A program made the translations under genes and the position numbers. The notes below the pieces were generated by a model. That model was not told where the DNA came from and ran no database searches. It saw only the letters and a list, made by a program, of their open reading frames with translations. A stretch of 64,000 bases of DNA, from assembly GCF_949628265.1 (NCBI RefSeq), contig NC_088786.1, positions 15,624,001 through 15,688,000 on the forward strand, written 5' to 3'. Below, piece after piece: positions 1-13,500 of this stretch. Within the stretch, counting starts at the first letter, position 1. Each line of letters opens with the position of its first letter. The stretch comes from Cloeon dipterum (taxonomy: Eukaryota > Arthropoda > Insecta > Ephemeroptera > Baetidae).

Positions 1-434
1 TTTTTATTTCCTCATTTTGTGGCCCACCAGATAAAACAGTCCTTTTGATCCTGATTAACGCGTATAAAACGTTGCTTCATATTCAAAATTTGTCAAAGCA
101 ATGGCTAATTAAAATCTGCTCATTCAATATATTTACAAATTCAACTCTGTTCGCGCACTACCACTAATGGAAACATAAATTTCGCATGAAGTCCGTATCC
201 AACAAGAATTTTGACATTCTAGAGACAGCATTTTGCATAAATAAGCATTCCAAAAGTTCACGGCTCAAGGGAGTGTTTACACGCAAGCAAAATTCTACAT
301 TTACGGAAAAAGCAATGCGGCCGGATGACGTTTGTGTACGTGAACTATACTATAACAGTCACTCGCACGCACTCGTGAACTTTATGCGAGAGGCATATTT
401 TCTAAATGGAATCTGAGAAAACGAGAGCACCAAC
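1..434. other. Intron or flank left of NPFR exon 3
   Basis: No coding signal is seen here. On the minus strand this is the start of the intron that follows receptor exon 3, beginning with a GTTGGT donor at 434-429. If that donor were not used, the reading frame would run on for only a few residues to a stop at 402-404, so the real C-terminal tail exon should lie left of the window. The open frame at 186-416 on the plus strand has no recognisable features. Confidence 0.5.
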
Positions 435-3400
435 CTGCTTGAACTCCTTGCGGAAATTCTCGTTCAACCAAGCATAGAGGAAAGGGTTGTAGCACGTCGA
501 GCTCATGGCAATGGCGTGCACCATGAAAAAGCACAGGTTGTAGTAAGGCCAGTCGCCAGTCGACTCGTTCACGTCGTTGATCAGGTTGACCATGTTCAGC
601 GGGAGCCAGGACACTCCAAAAACGGTCACCATCGCGATTAGCATGCGATTTGTTCGCCGCTTTCGCTCTCGATCGATCTCCTCGCGACGAGAATTTTTAG
701 CACCTGCAAAAAACTGACACTTTCACCGACTGATGCAATTAAAGCGTTAATGGTAAATTATTCTTTCCAGAATGTAATTTGACTTGGTATATAAATTATA
801 TTACTGACGAGGACCAACTTTTTCAATCTTTTCCGGGTCTATATTACAGCCTAAAAGAGCAATTTAAACTCTGCGTCCAGCTCAAAGAGCAATGATAAAA
901 CTGTGCATTCTCAACGTTATTAAACTGAGAAAGCGGAATAGAAAAGTTGCTTTGCATTTAATTGAGAAACTAAATTCCGCCTCGATTTTAATTTCCTGTA
1001 GTGTATTTAAGCACTTTTTTGTAAGAAAAGATTAACATCTTGAAAGATCCATGAGAAATAAAATAAAAGCAGCATATATATGTATCAACTTGATTTTTCC
1101 GTTCAAATTTAATTTGAATTTTAAAATGGAAGTTGTTTTTCAATCTTAATTTAATTAAATTTAATAAAAATGTCTACGTGAAATATCAGCCAAATTGCAT
1201 TGAGTTGAATCGATCAATGAGTCTATGTCTACAAATAAGATATCAGCTATATTTAACTGCGATGATCGAGCATGAAGCCAAAACAGTGTCTCGTCGTTTT
1301 AAGCATTAAATGTCGCAATTTTCGCGTTTGAATGCGAATCACACAGACAACGACGAACACATCAATTACGTGAGTCTAGACCGCGAACATTATCTGGCTT
1401 TAAATTGGTCATGCGCACTGACACACTAATGGCACAAACGACGCCGCTGCAAAATAATTAGCCGGCGACAAAACAAGAGATCAGCAGTAAAACTTGATGC
1501 AGCTCACATCTCTGGAAACATGTAATCAACAGGATACCACGTGCGGCATAAAATAAAGTTTTTTTTACTAGCATATCCGGGGGTCAGCTTTTCTCCCATA
1601 TAGCTTTGATGAAAACGCACAACATTTATTATCTAAAGTCTTATAAAAATTTAGATTATAAATGTCTTTCTGCAGTTTCAAGCATAAAATACAGAGGTAG
1701 AATATTTAAGATTGTATGAAATGAGAAAGATATTTATGTTCCTGTTTGGCCTGCAGCTGTTATTTGGAGCGTTTCAAGAAAGAACAAAAAAAAATCAAAC
1801 CTACTCCAAATTGACGACAAAAATTAATATTTGGTCTTTGTTTTATTCTTCGAGGGCGTTTGCCAGTCAAAAGCAAGCTCGCCTATTTACGGAACTCTTC
1901 TCAGAACTCAATCTTGCAAGTTTTGATCAAAGGAAGACGCATCATCTCTGTATTTATAGAAAGTTTTTCTGCCTGAGATTTCAACATCCTTTGTGTATGC
2001 CACTCGCTTTGAAAAATTAAATTTCATTGTATTCCTCTCAGCAATGGAAAAAATCGTGAAGACTGTATTTCTTTGAGAAATTGCTACGACAGGCCAGTGC
2101 AATGCGTGTGAATTTTCCTTAACAGATGATTAAGATTTATAATTTTTAAAGTTGCTAACAGAACCTGAGGTAGAATAAATCCTTGTTATAATGTAATGAT
2201 AGAAATGCAACCTATTTCTGATAGAAATTTTTGTCACTCTGTACAAGAAACAAGTTTAAGCTGAATGAGTGATTTTATAATCACGAACTTACAATAAATA
2301 GGTTTGTAAAATAATTGATTTAAGGGAACTATTTTTTTTCAAATTTACCAAATTTACGTATCTCATCATTTAAACTTATCTATATTTAAATTAAAAGGAA
2401 AGAGAATCATTATGGTTTCTATGATTTAATAAAATTCAGTCGGTTAATCTGAATTTTTTATTTAATTTTGAATTCCAGTGCTCAATTGATTACTCCTCTG
2501 TTTTTTAATAGTTCAACGAACTAACCTGGTTTGCACTTGGCTCTGTCATTCAGCTTGAGCGAAACTCTGACGTAGCAAAATGTGATGATGAAGAAGGGGA
2601 GGACGAATTGCGCCATGGCCGTGAAGGCGCCGAACGCCTTGCGGTAGTTCTCCGTCCAGTCTTCTTCACAGTAGAAGAAATCCGAGTCGATGCCTTTGTT
2701 ATTGTGCGACATAAAGATACCATACGGCAGGGTTGCAAGCAAAGAAAAAAGCCAGATGAAGACAATGATCGCCGTACACGTGGACATCCTCATGCGCGGC
2801 TGGAAAGGGTAGATGATGACGAAGAAGCGGTCCACGGCGATCGAGGTCAGAGTCAGTGTGGAAATGTACACGCTTGTGCCCTGCGCGTAGGCAACCAGGT
2901 GACACAGAACTGGCCCGAAGATCCACTGGCCCTGAGGGATTGAAAAAATAATACACTTAAAAAAAGTTTCTTGTTTAATTAACAGTTCCATCTATATTTA
3001 TTTCAATTGAATAATTGTTTTTTTTAATTTTCACTGGAATGCGCACATAGTACGATTAATTGTGTACGTGCGTCTCGAGTTTTCATTATTTGAAGCAATA
3101 TATTTCTATCGTAAAAAAGGTAAACGATCGGTTTAATTCGATTCTCAACATTCCAGCGTTAGTTTAACTACTGATATGTTTTTTCTGAAGTGCGCAAAGA
3201 AGCGCGAATTGAAAAATCAAGTGAGAGTGTGAAAACGAACGGTTTTCGTAAGTTATTCAGTCTCTTTAGGCAATTAAAAAGAGCCTATTTGAATTTTTCA
3301 CGAGTGCATCAAGGCAAAGAAAGAGAAGTGATATAAAAAACTTCCGCTTCAGCTCAGTTAGAATTATTCTTTTTGTTGCGTCCTACTTGGAATAATGCAG

Positions 3401-6393
3401 TTTTAATTTTTATCTACTAATACATTGAAGTCTTTGGAAACATTGCCTTGGCTGTGTCAAAGAGTGATCCTTTTCTCTAGCTCCATTATGCGAGATCCTC
3501 TCAAACCTGCTTAAATATTAATTTACGCTACACGCCATTGGAAAACAACATCTGGGCGTGCTTGAGCAGAAAAGATAAACTTCAGCTCCTGGCAAGTGTT
3601 CATTCTAATTTCGCTCTCAGCACATCACTTGCAAATGGTTTCCTGAAGAAAGACTTTCTTCTCAGAGAATGTTCATTTGTTTTCGTTTTATTTGCAGCAA
3701 AAGTTAGTTGAACAAATTAGTCAACCTCGTCTTTTCATTAAACAAGTTCAACCATTTACAAAGCAAATATAAGAGCAGGAGCATTTTTAATTTACGTTGT
3801 TTCAAATTACTTTACTGAATTCAATTACAAGTTTAAACACGCTTAATTTTAATTTGATTTTAGCGTATTAAAATAAAGATGATTATTGAAATGAGCCACT
3901 GATATGCTGTACAAGATATGATAGTTAATTAAGTTAAAAGCCTTACAAGTTTTACACGATTGCATTTCTGCAATTCCGGCGGGCAGAGACACATTTAAAG
4001 TAATTTTCTTCGCGTGGAGCAAATATTTGAATTCAAGGTGTCATCTCTGTGTTTAATATTAAATTTATTTAATTTATAAAGCACGCAAAACAGAAACATT
4101 TCTTTTCACTTTTGAAAGTGGTTTGATGCTACGAACAGTTAATTAATTTCTTCATTCACAAAATTTTACTGTAAATGAAACAGTTAGATACATATATGTT
4201 GATAATCTTGCTGTTACATATAGAATCAGTAAAATCTAGATTTTTTTCTGTCTAAATTCTGTCATACAAGCTAGCTGGGTCGAGCTTCGGATCTTCAAAC
4301 TAGATTTTCCCTCTTGGAAACAAAATTATGAATTCAAAATTTATTCAGGCCCGGGCCAGCTTTTTAAAACTACCCAAAACAGCTTATAATTTTTTGGACA
4401 GTCCAGCAATGGTTTTGATCAGAACTGGCTGTCGGCAATTTTCACAAACTAGTCCGTTGGCTCGCATTGTTAACGCATTCTCAGGAGAGTTAAAACAGTG
4501 GGAAACATTTGAGCAGTTCGGGGATCTAATACTGGCTACCCAATAGCAAAAGGTGGTTAGTTAAGTTACTCGAAATTTACAAATAGCTCAACGGGCTGGG
4601 AGGCGCACCGGCGCTGACTCGCCACTTGCTGTTTTTCGCATCTTTCCAGCGGCTTTAGAGACAACTTTCTGGCGTTTCAATCAAAGACTTAGGTGCGGGG
4701 AGGGAACAAGATGGCCAAATTGGGCCCGAGCTCCTCTGCGGTCACTCGGGCCACTTGTTATCCGTTCAACGGTGTTATTGGAACCCGGTGAGCATGGTTA
4801 AATAAAGATGATGTGTTTACGCGACACGCCTAAAATGGCTTCAACTTTTTAGGTTGTAAAAACAAAAAGTATTATACACAACGCATTGCTGAAACGAATG
4901 GCTACGTTTTATTTGTATAACTGCGATTTGTCTATTGCATTTTACCATTTCTTTCAAATGGAGTAATTCAGTAAGTTTTAGGAAAAAATATTATATGATT
5001 TATGACATTAATTGTGTCGAATGTGCTTCTATAAATCAAATGATGATTTCCCTTCACTATTAGACAAACTGATTTTGCCTTTAAAAGCAAATTAATTATT
5101 TTTGAGTTGTTTGGTCCCCTGCCAGACAAAATTCCAAGAGAAAAAGTCAAGCCAAAGCAAGCTGTATTTTTTAATTTAAATAAATAATTATTATCAAAAC
5201 AAATTTCAATCATATGCCACAGAAGCCGCACCAGCCTGCCGCTGGTTCAAAATATTTCCGGCGGAGAGACGTCTATAGCTATTTGAAATTGAAAAAATCA
5301 GTGATTCTAATTTAGAAATATATACTTGGCGAAACAAGAGTTAGATCCAGGAGACTACAAAAAAGTATAAAAAAACGAGGAAAATGGTGAGCAAAAATAT
5401 TCCATTGTTAATGAGTGTAACACACCCTTTTTGGGTAGACAGAAACCGCTAGGTTAAGGTTTCCAGTTAAAATAAACGTAGGAGGAAGGAAATTAAAGAA
5501 GGAAAACAAGTTGATAAATTAATATTATCAATGATTTGATACAGTTTGCTCTGTCTGAATTAATTACAATCACCAAGGGAAATCAAACGAATATTACAGT
5601 CAGTGATCAATTAAGAACGAAATAGCAATTCGACCATCGATCGTGTTTAAAATTACGATGTTGGATCGTTGAGTAAATTCCAAGTTGTATGAAAATTCAT
5701 ATATTTTGGCTATAATTTAAATTATATGCTTTTATCTTTTGATTTCAAAATTTCAGTTAAATTTTATAGGATCGCTGTAAATTATATTGTCACTCTTTTT
5801 AAAGTTGATTCATGAAGTCGGAAGAAAAACTTGACTTCAGTGTTTCCCATACTATTTAATTTAATTGCATAGTCAAAATTTAATAATCTGTTTTTAATTA
5901 AATAGAGTATTGATGGATTGACAGTTAAAAAAGGAACATATCGTTTTTCCAAGTCAAGCTTAAAAAGAAGTTAATTTTTGATACCTTATTTTTGCAAATA
6001 AAACTTTGTAATTTTAGAAGAGGCGAAAAACGAAGTTCTCATGAAAAGATTACATTCAAGCATAAACGAAATACAAAGAATTAATATGTAGTTCAGCGTG
6101 AGACTTACTACGAAGGAGTAGAGAGGAGTGAAAGGGACCGCCAGAGTGCAGAGCAAGATGTCAGAGAGCGCGAGGTTGGTGATGAAGAAGTTGGTGACGG
6201 TCTGCATGGCCTTGTTCCTGCCGACCACGTAGCAGACGAGCACGTTGCCGAAGATGCCAAGCACAAAGATGACGGTGTAGAGCATGCAGAAGACGGCCTG
6301 CACCGATCTGTTCTGGATGATGTCGTGGAAGAGTGGCTCGTCCACATGGCTGCAGTTGGTGATGTTGCCGAGGCTGCCGTTGAGACTGCACAT
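435..6393 (-). CDS. NPFR: Neuropeptide F receptor (NPY-receptor-like GPCR), 3' end missing
   Basis: Class A GPCR for neuropeptide F, the invertebrate relative of neuropeptide Y, acting at the plasma membrane. Three exons on the minus strand: 6393-6109 (95 codons, phase 0), 2931-2526 (phase 1) and 703-435 (phase 0). The splice joins preserve the frame. Exon 1 has an extracellular N-terminus with four N-glycosylation sites (NGS, NIT, NCS, NRS), TM1 with GNVLV, and TM2 with LALSD. Exon 2 carries the disulfide cysteine before TM3, a DRF variant of the DRY motif, the TM4 tryptophan and TM5. Exon 3 carries a basic third loop (ERKRRTNR), TM6 with SWLP, TM7 with NPFLY, and the start of helix 8 (NENFRKEF). 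The phrases PFTPLYSF, YAQGTSVYISTLTLTSIA and SSTCYNPFLYAWLNENF are typical of insect NPF receptors rather than short-NPF receptors. The ATG at 6393-6391 follows CACC, a good start context. The cytoplasmic tail after FRKEFKQ is outside the window. Upstream non-coding exons were not identified. Confidence 0.92.
704..2525 (-). other. NPFR intron 2
   Basis: An intron of 1,822 nt, phase 1, with a GTTAG donor at 2525 and a TTTTTTGCAG acceptor ending at 704. It is AT-rich. The open frames at 1712-2020 (plus) and 1908-2102 (minus) have no recognisable domain and are treated as chance. No repeat or regulatory element was recognised. Confidence 0.7.
2932..6108 (-). other. NPFR intron 1
   Basis: An intron of 3,177 nt, phase 0, with a GTAAGT donor at 6108-6103 and a CCTCAG acceptor at 2937-2932. 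It contains one copy of a dispersed repeat at about 4616-4791, described separately. The rest is AT-rich sequence with short chance frames (4328-4546 plus, 4968-5231 minus). Confidence 0.75.
4616..4791 (+). repeat. Dispersed repeat copy A (SINE-like, unclassified)
   Basis: A GC-richer block in AT-rich intron sequence. It shares ordered blocks with 21529-21703: CTCGCCACTTGCTG, then CTTTCCAGC, then GCGTTTCAAT, then AGGTGCGG, then TGTTATCCGTTC, then GGTGTTATTGG, then ACCCGG. Just upstream, at about 4583-4595, TAGCTCAACGGGC resembles an RNA polymerase III A box, but no convincing B box sits at the normal spacing. No coding capacity and no target-site duplication were found. A short interspersed element or another non-autonomous repeat is possible. 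Confidence 0.6.
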
Positions 6394-6904
6394 GGTGCTG
6401 CAGCTCCGGCGGCCGGAGGACGAGTGAAGATGCGGGCCGACAGCCTGAGAAATGAGCGGCGGGCGGCGGAGCGTGCGCCTGCCACCGCAGCCCCGTTCGC
6501 GCGCGTCCGACCACCTTGCTGCTGCTGCTGCTCGTTATTGGCATCATTACTAAGGTGCGGACCACCTTACATCCATCCTTTCCGATGCCCTCTCAAAACG
6601 TGCAGATGGCCCAATTATTTTACTTATTGATTCAACGGAAGTTATTCCTGGACCAGCAGGAAGTGGAGAGGTCCTCTTGATTGCTGCAAACGAGTGATCG
6701 CTAATTTGTGACATTTCCTGTTAAAGTGGCCACTGGCCACTACCACTACCGCCTTCATTTTTCCCTGTCGATACATTACCTTGATTGCTGCCACTCTGCT
6801 TGCTTGCGACTTTTGCTTTGGTCAGTTCTCAATTGCTAGGGTTGGGGGAGGGGGCAGGTTACTGTTTTCAGATGGAACCAAAGTAATTATTCTTGAGCTA
6901 TATA
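6394..6904. other. 5' flank of NPFR
   Basis: GC-rich upstream of the receptor start codon, with a short GCT run at about 6517-6532, turning AT-rich further out. It probably holds the 5' UTR or promoter of the receptor on the minus strand, but no TATA box or initiator could be assigned. The overlapping frames at 6108-6630 are shadows of exon 1 and its leader. Confidence 0.4.
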
Positions 6905-7568
6905 CAGGGTTGGGAATTTAACCCGATCTCGCGACTACTTTTTCTGTGCCTCTCATATATATTTCTTTACACAAGTCAATTAGTTAATCGTATATGGGGC
7001 CTATCAGTCTAATCGCTTGTTAAGCCGGATAGACACTGTGTTTGGCACTCCGAAAATCCTTAAAAATAAAAAATATCAAATTCTATAAATGAATAAAATT
7101 TGAATTTATTAAAATAAATAAATTTATCGTTTTTTTGGAATTTGTTGGTTGGAAAAAAGAAAAACCGATATCTGACCTTTTGAGCCGCAAATTTTTTTAT
7201 AGTTCACTGGAATTGGCTTTCAAACCGTAAATTTGGAACCAGATAATACATGTCAAATTTGGTAAATACATTTTAAACATGAATTCAAATAACAGTTTTC
7301 TTAGCATTTTAATCCTCTTTTGTTCTGAATTTTTACGAGCTTTTAAAAATTTTCGGACTAAGAAAATTTCCCAATCAGAAATTTTTTCGGCCTATAATTA
7401 ATCAAATATCGGCAGTGAAGCCATCTGAAATTGATCCTTTAAAAAGCTATCATTTAAAAGGAATGACAAGTCTCTCAAAATTTGAGATTATTCGTAAGAA
7501 ACAAAAATTGCTTGAAAAATTGGTATAAACATTGTAAAGTAAAAAACCGTCTGAATTTCCCAACCCTA
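6905..7568. mobile_element. hAT-type MITE with 8-bp target duplication
   Basis: The left end begins CAGGGTTGGGAATTT at 6905. The right end is its inverted counterpart, ending TTTCCCAACCCTA at 7568 (one terminal base differs). The element is flanked on both sides by the identical 8-mer GCTATATA (6897-6904 and 7569-7576). An 8-bp duplication with termini starting YAGGG is characteristic of hAT transposons. The 664-bp interior is AT-rich with no transposase, so this is a non-autonomous copy. The intact duplication suggests the insertion is not very old. Confidence 0.85.
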
Positions 7569-7576
7569 GCTATATA

Positions 7577-10500
7577 TCATTCTAGAGTTCCTGTGATTCG
7601 TAATTTCATTTTTTGACCAGGAGGATTATGAAAATCATAATGCAATTAGACAACATTTTTCAGTAGAGTGGAATTCAAGCTAATCCAAACCACTCGAAAC
7701 TACTTTAAATTGATAAATGCTAATGACGTTTCTAAAATGTTAAAAAAAAATGAAATTTCAAGCTGTTGAGTGTTGACTTTTGAAACACAAAACAAGACAG
7801 AAAATCAATGCCAATAAAAAAGCGCGGAAAGAAATAAAAGAGCCGCTGGTTGATACCAAGTCCAATTGTTTAGGAGGAAATAAAATATTAAAAACACGAC
7901 CGTTGCTATGCAATATCAGCATTACAATAAGTCTTGGAAACGAGGAAAAACGCAAGCTATTTTAGGGAAAGATCATAAAGAAGGTGCACCAAAGAAAAGA
8001 AGCCAACAGAAATGAAGAAAAAAATCAGTTACCAATATCTAGTGCAACAAAGAGCCCTCTGAAAATGACATATATTCCTTATTCACGTGGATTTTGTCTG
8101 TTCCTCTTCGGTTGAATAGGGGCAAATGTCCTACTCAAAAGATGTCATACAGAATATAATGCCTTGTGAGACAGAGCGAATGGAGGCATACCAGCGTTGT
8201 CATCTCATGTCGTCAATAGCAGCCAACATATATTTTTTTATGTGTTTGCAGAAATTCACTAAAAACGAACATAAATCGATCGTTTTATTTAAGCTTCACT
8301 AAATAAACTCTCAGCTGAACTTTGATAAAGCGTTTTACTTACAAAGGTTGATGACTCACGCCAACGACATATTCAGATCTTCTTTTACGTTCATTAACAT
8401 GGTTTGTGGTGTTTAGGTGACATTTTATGATGTTTGATTATGTCTAGGAAATGAGATGAACAATCGAACCATTTTTTTACGCATTTAAAATTTCGTTGTG
8501 TGATAGTAAAGCAAAAGAGCATGATGCGTATTGTATTTTCCATACACTTTTCACTCATTGTCAGCACGAATGAATATATCGATTGTATCTCTTCCATCGA
8601 GAAATGGGAATAACTAACGCACAAATAATGACACCGTTAACCATTTTTAACCGAAAAATAATATTTGGGCACTCACGTAACTTTGAGCTTTAACGTATCG
8701 CAATGGAGGCAAAAGCAATTTAATTTTCATTTCCCAGAATCGCGCTCATTCACGCACATCGACCAAGGGATATGATGTAGTTCTCTACATTTAACCGTCT
8801 AGGCAGTATAGGAGACAGCAAACAACTGTTAATTGAAAATGACTGCGCGCCTCTTGTTTGATCGCGTGTGCCCCTCTTTCCCTCTTTGACAACTCATTAT
8901 TGTTCTTTGATGCGAAAGGGGGACCAAATGATTTGCACGCTTGCATACCCAAGATAATTTTGTAAACGGAAATACTTTTTTTAATTTTTAAGATCAAAGT
9001 ATGCTCAACATTAGTGGAGCCAGGGGGTAAGTGCGGAATTTTCCATTATAGACATTTCATTGATGTTTTAATATTCAATATCAAATGCGGTGCCTAATTT
9101 GAAGGAATTTTTCATAAAGCAAAAATACAGAATATTATGCTCTTAAAATTAATTTTAAAGATTTACACTTGGAATTGGTTGTATAATTTTCCTATCTCAT
9201 CCTGAAAAAATAAAATAACCAAAAAACTTTTGTCGATATCATTTAGTTTTATTTTAACTCACGAGGAATGAATTAATTTTCCTTTCAGTAGAACTTAACC
9301 CACCTGAGGTTTTAGAGCTTTCGTTTCAACCCTTAATTAAGAAATCCAATGTAACAGAGGGGCTAGGGAGATAAAAAACTTTGAGCCATTGAGGAAACTT
9401 TTTCAATTACGTTTTTGTGCCTTACAATTTAGTTTTTAGCAATGTTGGAATGTAAACCCAACTGCCAGCTGGCAACGAATGATTGAGTATGGTGCCTCAT
9501 AATTAGTTTTATGCTTATCAAAAATCCCAATCAGCTTAGGATATTAATTTCAAATGGAAAAATCCTTTTTGTGGGTAGCTCATAAGCCGAGCACCAGAAC
9601 GGACGAGAAAACTAAACATACCTTCATTTAATCTGAAACATTTCGTGTGCGGATTTTGCTGACAACTCGTGACACTTTCTATTTTAGCGAGGGCTCAGCA
9701 AAGAGAGATCTTGTTGGTTGATTTTCCAGGAGGGGTTGAAAAGGTTTTTTATGATTAAACAAGTATGGCTGCTCCTGCTGCGCGTTGTCCCTGTTGGGCA
9801 GGAACCTTTTTCTAAACTCACGGAGCTGGCGAGAGGCAACTTGAGCAACTCAGAACTCTGGCAGTGAATTACCTGTGCCGAATGAGTGTCACTCACGCGA
9901 ATAACAATGCAGCCTAGGGGAGCTGAATGGAGCAAATATTAACAATGCTAGGAATTGTTTGCTCTCGCATTCGCACCGCTGAAACAGATACAAAGCCAAC
10001 TCGCTTTTCTTGCCTGTTATAAATGCTCGTGAAGTTTTCCGGCACTGTCTGTTTGCGTGCTCTCTATTTGAAATAGTTTTTCAGCGCGGGTGGAGACGAA
10101 AGCGAAACTCGCTCATCCGCTGTTGTACGAAATTGCCACGACGCACCCTTGTGACCCGGTTTAATTCGTCAAGCCGGATTGCAGCCAAGTTTAGACAATG
10201 AGAAATGGACATATTAAAACGGATTACGAGGTTTGATGGGAGTACAGCAATATTTTCGCTTTGCGACAGCGGAAGAGGATTAGCAAGGGAGAGCTTTTTC
10301 ACTTTAAGTGAGACACGTGCATGAAAATAATTAAAAGTACCACTCGCATCGGTGATTAAATCTGGGTGTAAAAGCACGGAGGTGGAACGTTGATATTCCA
10401 CGCCGATGAAAAAAGCTGGAAAGATCTATTATTGGAACTATGGGTGGACGGTCATTCAGTCGTTTCTCTCAATCAATATCAGAGCCAACAACTTATTGCT

Positions 10501-13500
10501 AGAAAAGATATTAACTCTAAAGTGCCAGCGTAGCTGCTGAAGCCGTATTTCAAGGAGCTCAAAATTACGAAGGTGTCGGCTTAAAAGGTCGTGGGCCCAA
10601 ATGGATTTGCTTTTTACAAATTTTCAGTTTCCACATGGCTGACCTTGACAAAAAAGCGATTTAATTATATCTTTCACATCTCATGAACATATTCAGATTG
10701 ATCTATCATAATTTTAAAGCATTTAATGTTGTAATTTAATTGAAAAATTGAAGCCAAAAAATAAATTTGTCTTATAGCAATATTTTTAATTTGAGGGGTT
10801 TATCGTAGCAATAAAACTTCAAATTCTAACTGCCAAATTTTAATATCTCTTGAAATAGGGTGATAGTTCACAGTAGCCAATGAGGCAATCAATTAATAAT
10901 TATTTGTCAGCCATTTCATTTCTATAAATAAATTTTTTCAAATAATTGTACTTAAAAGCATAATATTATAATGATCACAAAAAAGTTGGAATTGTGTTCT
11001 TACAAGAAAATGTTTGAATAAAAATGGGTTCCACTTCCACAAAGAGTGGATGAACAAATTTAACGTCAATAAGAGCTGAATTCCGCAGTTTAAATAGTGC
11101 TCAACTGCCTGAGTTTTCACATCTCGTTCAGCCAACTGTGAAAAATGACTCCGCTTTTCCGCCGTCAAGGCAGTCGAGGAAAAAATGGTCGGTACTTGCC
11201 CAATTCACTCCGGAAATTTTTCCGGCTGATCTGTAAGAACGCTCAGACCAGTGGGATTGATTTCACGTTGTTTCTCCATTTGGTGTGTGTGTGTCGCCAA
11301 AATCGGTTTTAACAATAGCGAGATTCGTTGCCAGTGATAAATTTGAATATTTTCGTTTATTGGAGCTGAATTTAGAGTTCGTAGTTATGATCTGCACTAG
11401 TGAAAGCCTTTATGAATACCACAGGACCCCGCATTATCAAAATCATAAAGAGATCGGGCCTGTCATACTCACGGAAAAGTCAGCAAAATAAAAAAACGAA
11501 TATTTTTCTCGTTGGAATTTGTTTGCTATGCCAATAGGCAAAATATTTACATAAGGATTGATGAATTTTTTTAAACTAACTCTCTGCTTCATAATCACAA
11601 ACTTGTTTTTTTTTAAAGGGAAAGAAACACAAATGAGAGATGATGCGCAGTTTTCCTAGAATTATCTTTCATTTTTGAGAGTCCAAGAACTGATCGCTCA
11701 TGAAATATAGGGCTTCGAGTAGAAGCCGAAACTGGTTGAGCTTAATAAAGAAGTTAGCTTCGAGGAAAATGTCCGGAATTTCAATTAAACATGAAAAAAG
11801 ATTGATTTATTTTTGAAGGAAACAAAAATTAATTGAACCGCGTGGCTGCCAAAGTGAGAATATTCAAATTCTCTTCCCCTTCATTTTTTCTCGGGTATTC
11901 GTGTAAAATAATTAATTTATCGACGGGAAGGAAGTTGATGTGCAGTGCAAAAGCAATGAATCTCCTACTTCATTAGTATGCACAGCATTCTCTGAAGAAA
12001 AAGCAGATACCCGACACATAGAATAAACAAAGTTACTCAACGCTCCATTATCGCAGGGAGACAGTCTCACACGCCATTCAATATTGCGCAAGCAATTAGT
12101 AGAGCGGCAGCTTTCTACCCAACTTTCCTAATTTGCATTTTATCAGCCCGGGGGTGGGAGAGAAAAATATTTACGCATTTTAACTCTTCAAAAGTCATGA
12201 TGCTGCGAAAGCTTACAAAGGCGTGTTAAAAATATACGCTAGCCTAAATAGAATCGGCTTTTTGGAAATTAACACAATATAGTTCTGGTCGGTGGACTAG
12301 GGGGATGTTACGCATATTTACTTGTTAAATAAATCGGCCGAATAATTAACAATGTGTTAAAATAACCGTAAGATTTTATTTTAATTTCTAAAAGAATAAT
12401 ATTTTTTCAAACATCGCTATAGGCAACCCATTTGTAATACATTAAATATTTTGTATTTGAATTACAATACTAACGTGTTCAGCAGATGCTATTAACTAAT
12501 TTAATTTGCATATTTAAATTTCCTAGGATTGTCTCCTCCTTTATTCCTTTATGTATATAGAATACTCAAGAGTTCTCTTAAATAATGGAACTTGATTAAG
12601 TATTTTTCACGCTCAGCCTCTTAAACAACTTTATGAAAGAACAAGTTGCTAAAAGTGCTAAAATGCTTTCCACGCCAGCACCACGAACCGGAACAAAAGC
12701 GACTGTTGCCGCCAGCACAGCAAGATGAACTATACCTCGGGGGTCTGGCGCGTACATTAGTCGGTCCTTAGCACACATTAGCATGAAAGCGTCGTGAATT
12801 TCACAGTGATCCAATATCCGCCTCGACGGAATCTTAGTAGCATTGAGGCCGCGCATCACCTTCATCGGACGCGATATTTACATTGGGGTTAATTACTTAG
12901 CCGAGTAAAGTTCAGCCTTTCATTATAATGTCGTACACCAGGCACGCCAGCAGCGCGTGGCTTAATTAAAAGTTGCCACCCCTGCTGTCATTTCACAGTG
13001 AGTGTTGGCAAACGCAGTTGCTAATTAAACGGCATTCATGCAATCGTTTGTGCCGCCCAAACAGCATTTGTGGCAATTATTAAGCACAGTGAGGATTACT
13101 ATCCCAGAACATCGCGCGTCTGTCACACATCCAGCGGTCTGTGCTGCAAACTAAGTCTGACCCGAGTTGGCTGCCAGCACTCTCTCTCTATGCTGTGTTG
13201 AGATTCACTGCCGATGCTTATCGAATGGCTTGGAGTAATTGGATATGAAACTTTGGTCCAACCTAGGTGAAATCATTGTCTTGAAAGTCCTAGTGCGCTA
13301 AAATAATTGAATTTGGCTGACTGTGTAGCTTTCATCATCATTCTCTATAACTTAACAATTATATTGCACTTGAGAAGTTGTTTCATCAACGGAGGCTATG
13401 AACTCTTTAAGTGAATTATCTATAGCTGAATTGTAAACAAACTCTTTCCCTTCTGTATGAATTTACCACAATGAAGCAGGATCAGAAAGGCTTAAAAGTT

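Noticed and set aside
6108..6630. Overlapping long frames on both strands near the NPFR start
   Set aside because: They are shadows of the GC-rich receptor exon 1 and its leader; only the frame starting at 6393 shows TM1/TM2 motifs and splices to exon 2.
12596..12865. 89-residue minus-strand frame with a faint resemblance to a cyclin H C-terminal helix region
   Set aside because: The similarity is a few hydrophobic and charged positions, without a neighbouring exon or splice sites. It could be an old pseudogene fragment but is not supportable by eye; a BLASTP or HMM search would decide.
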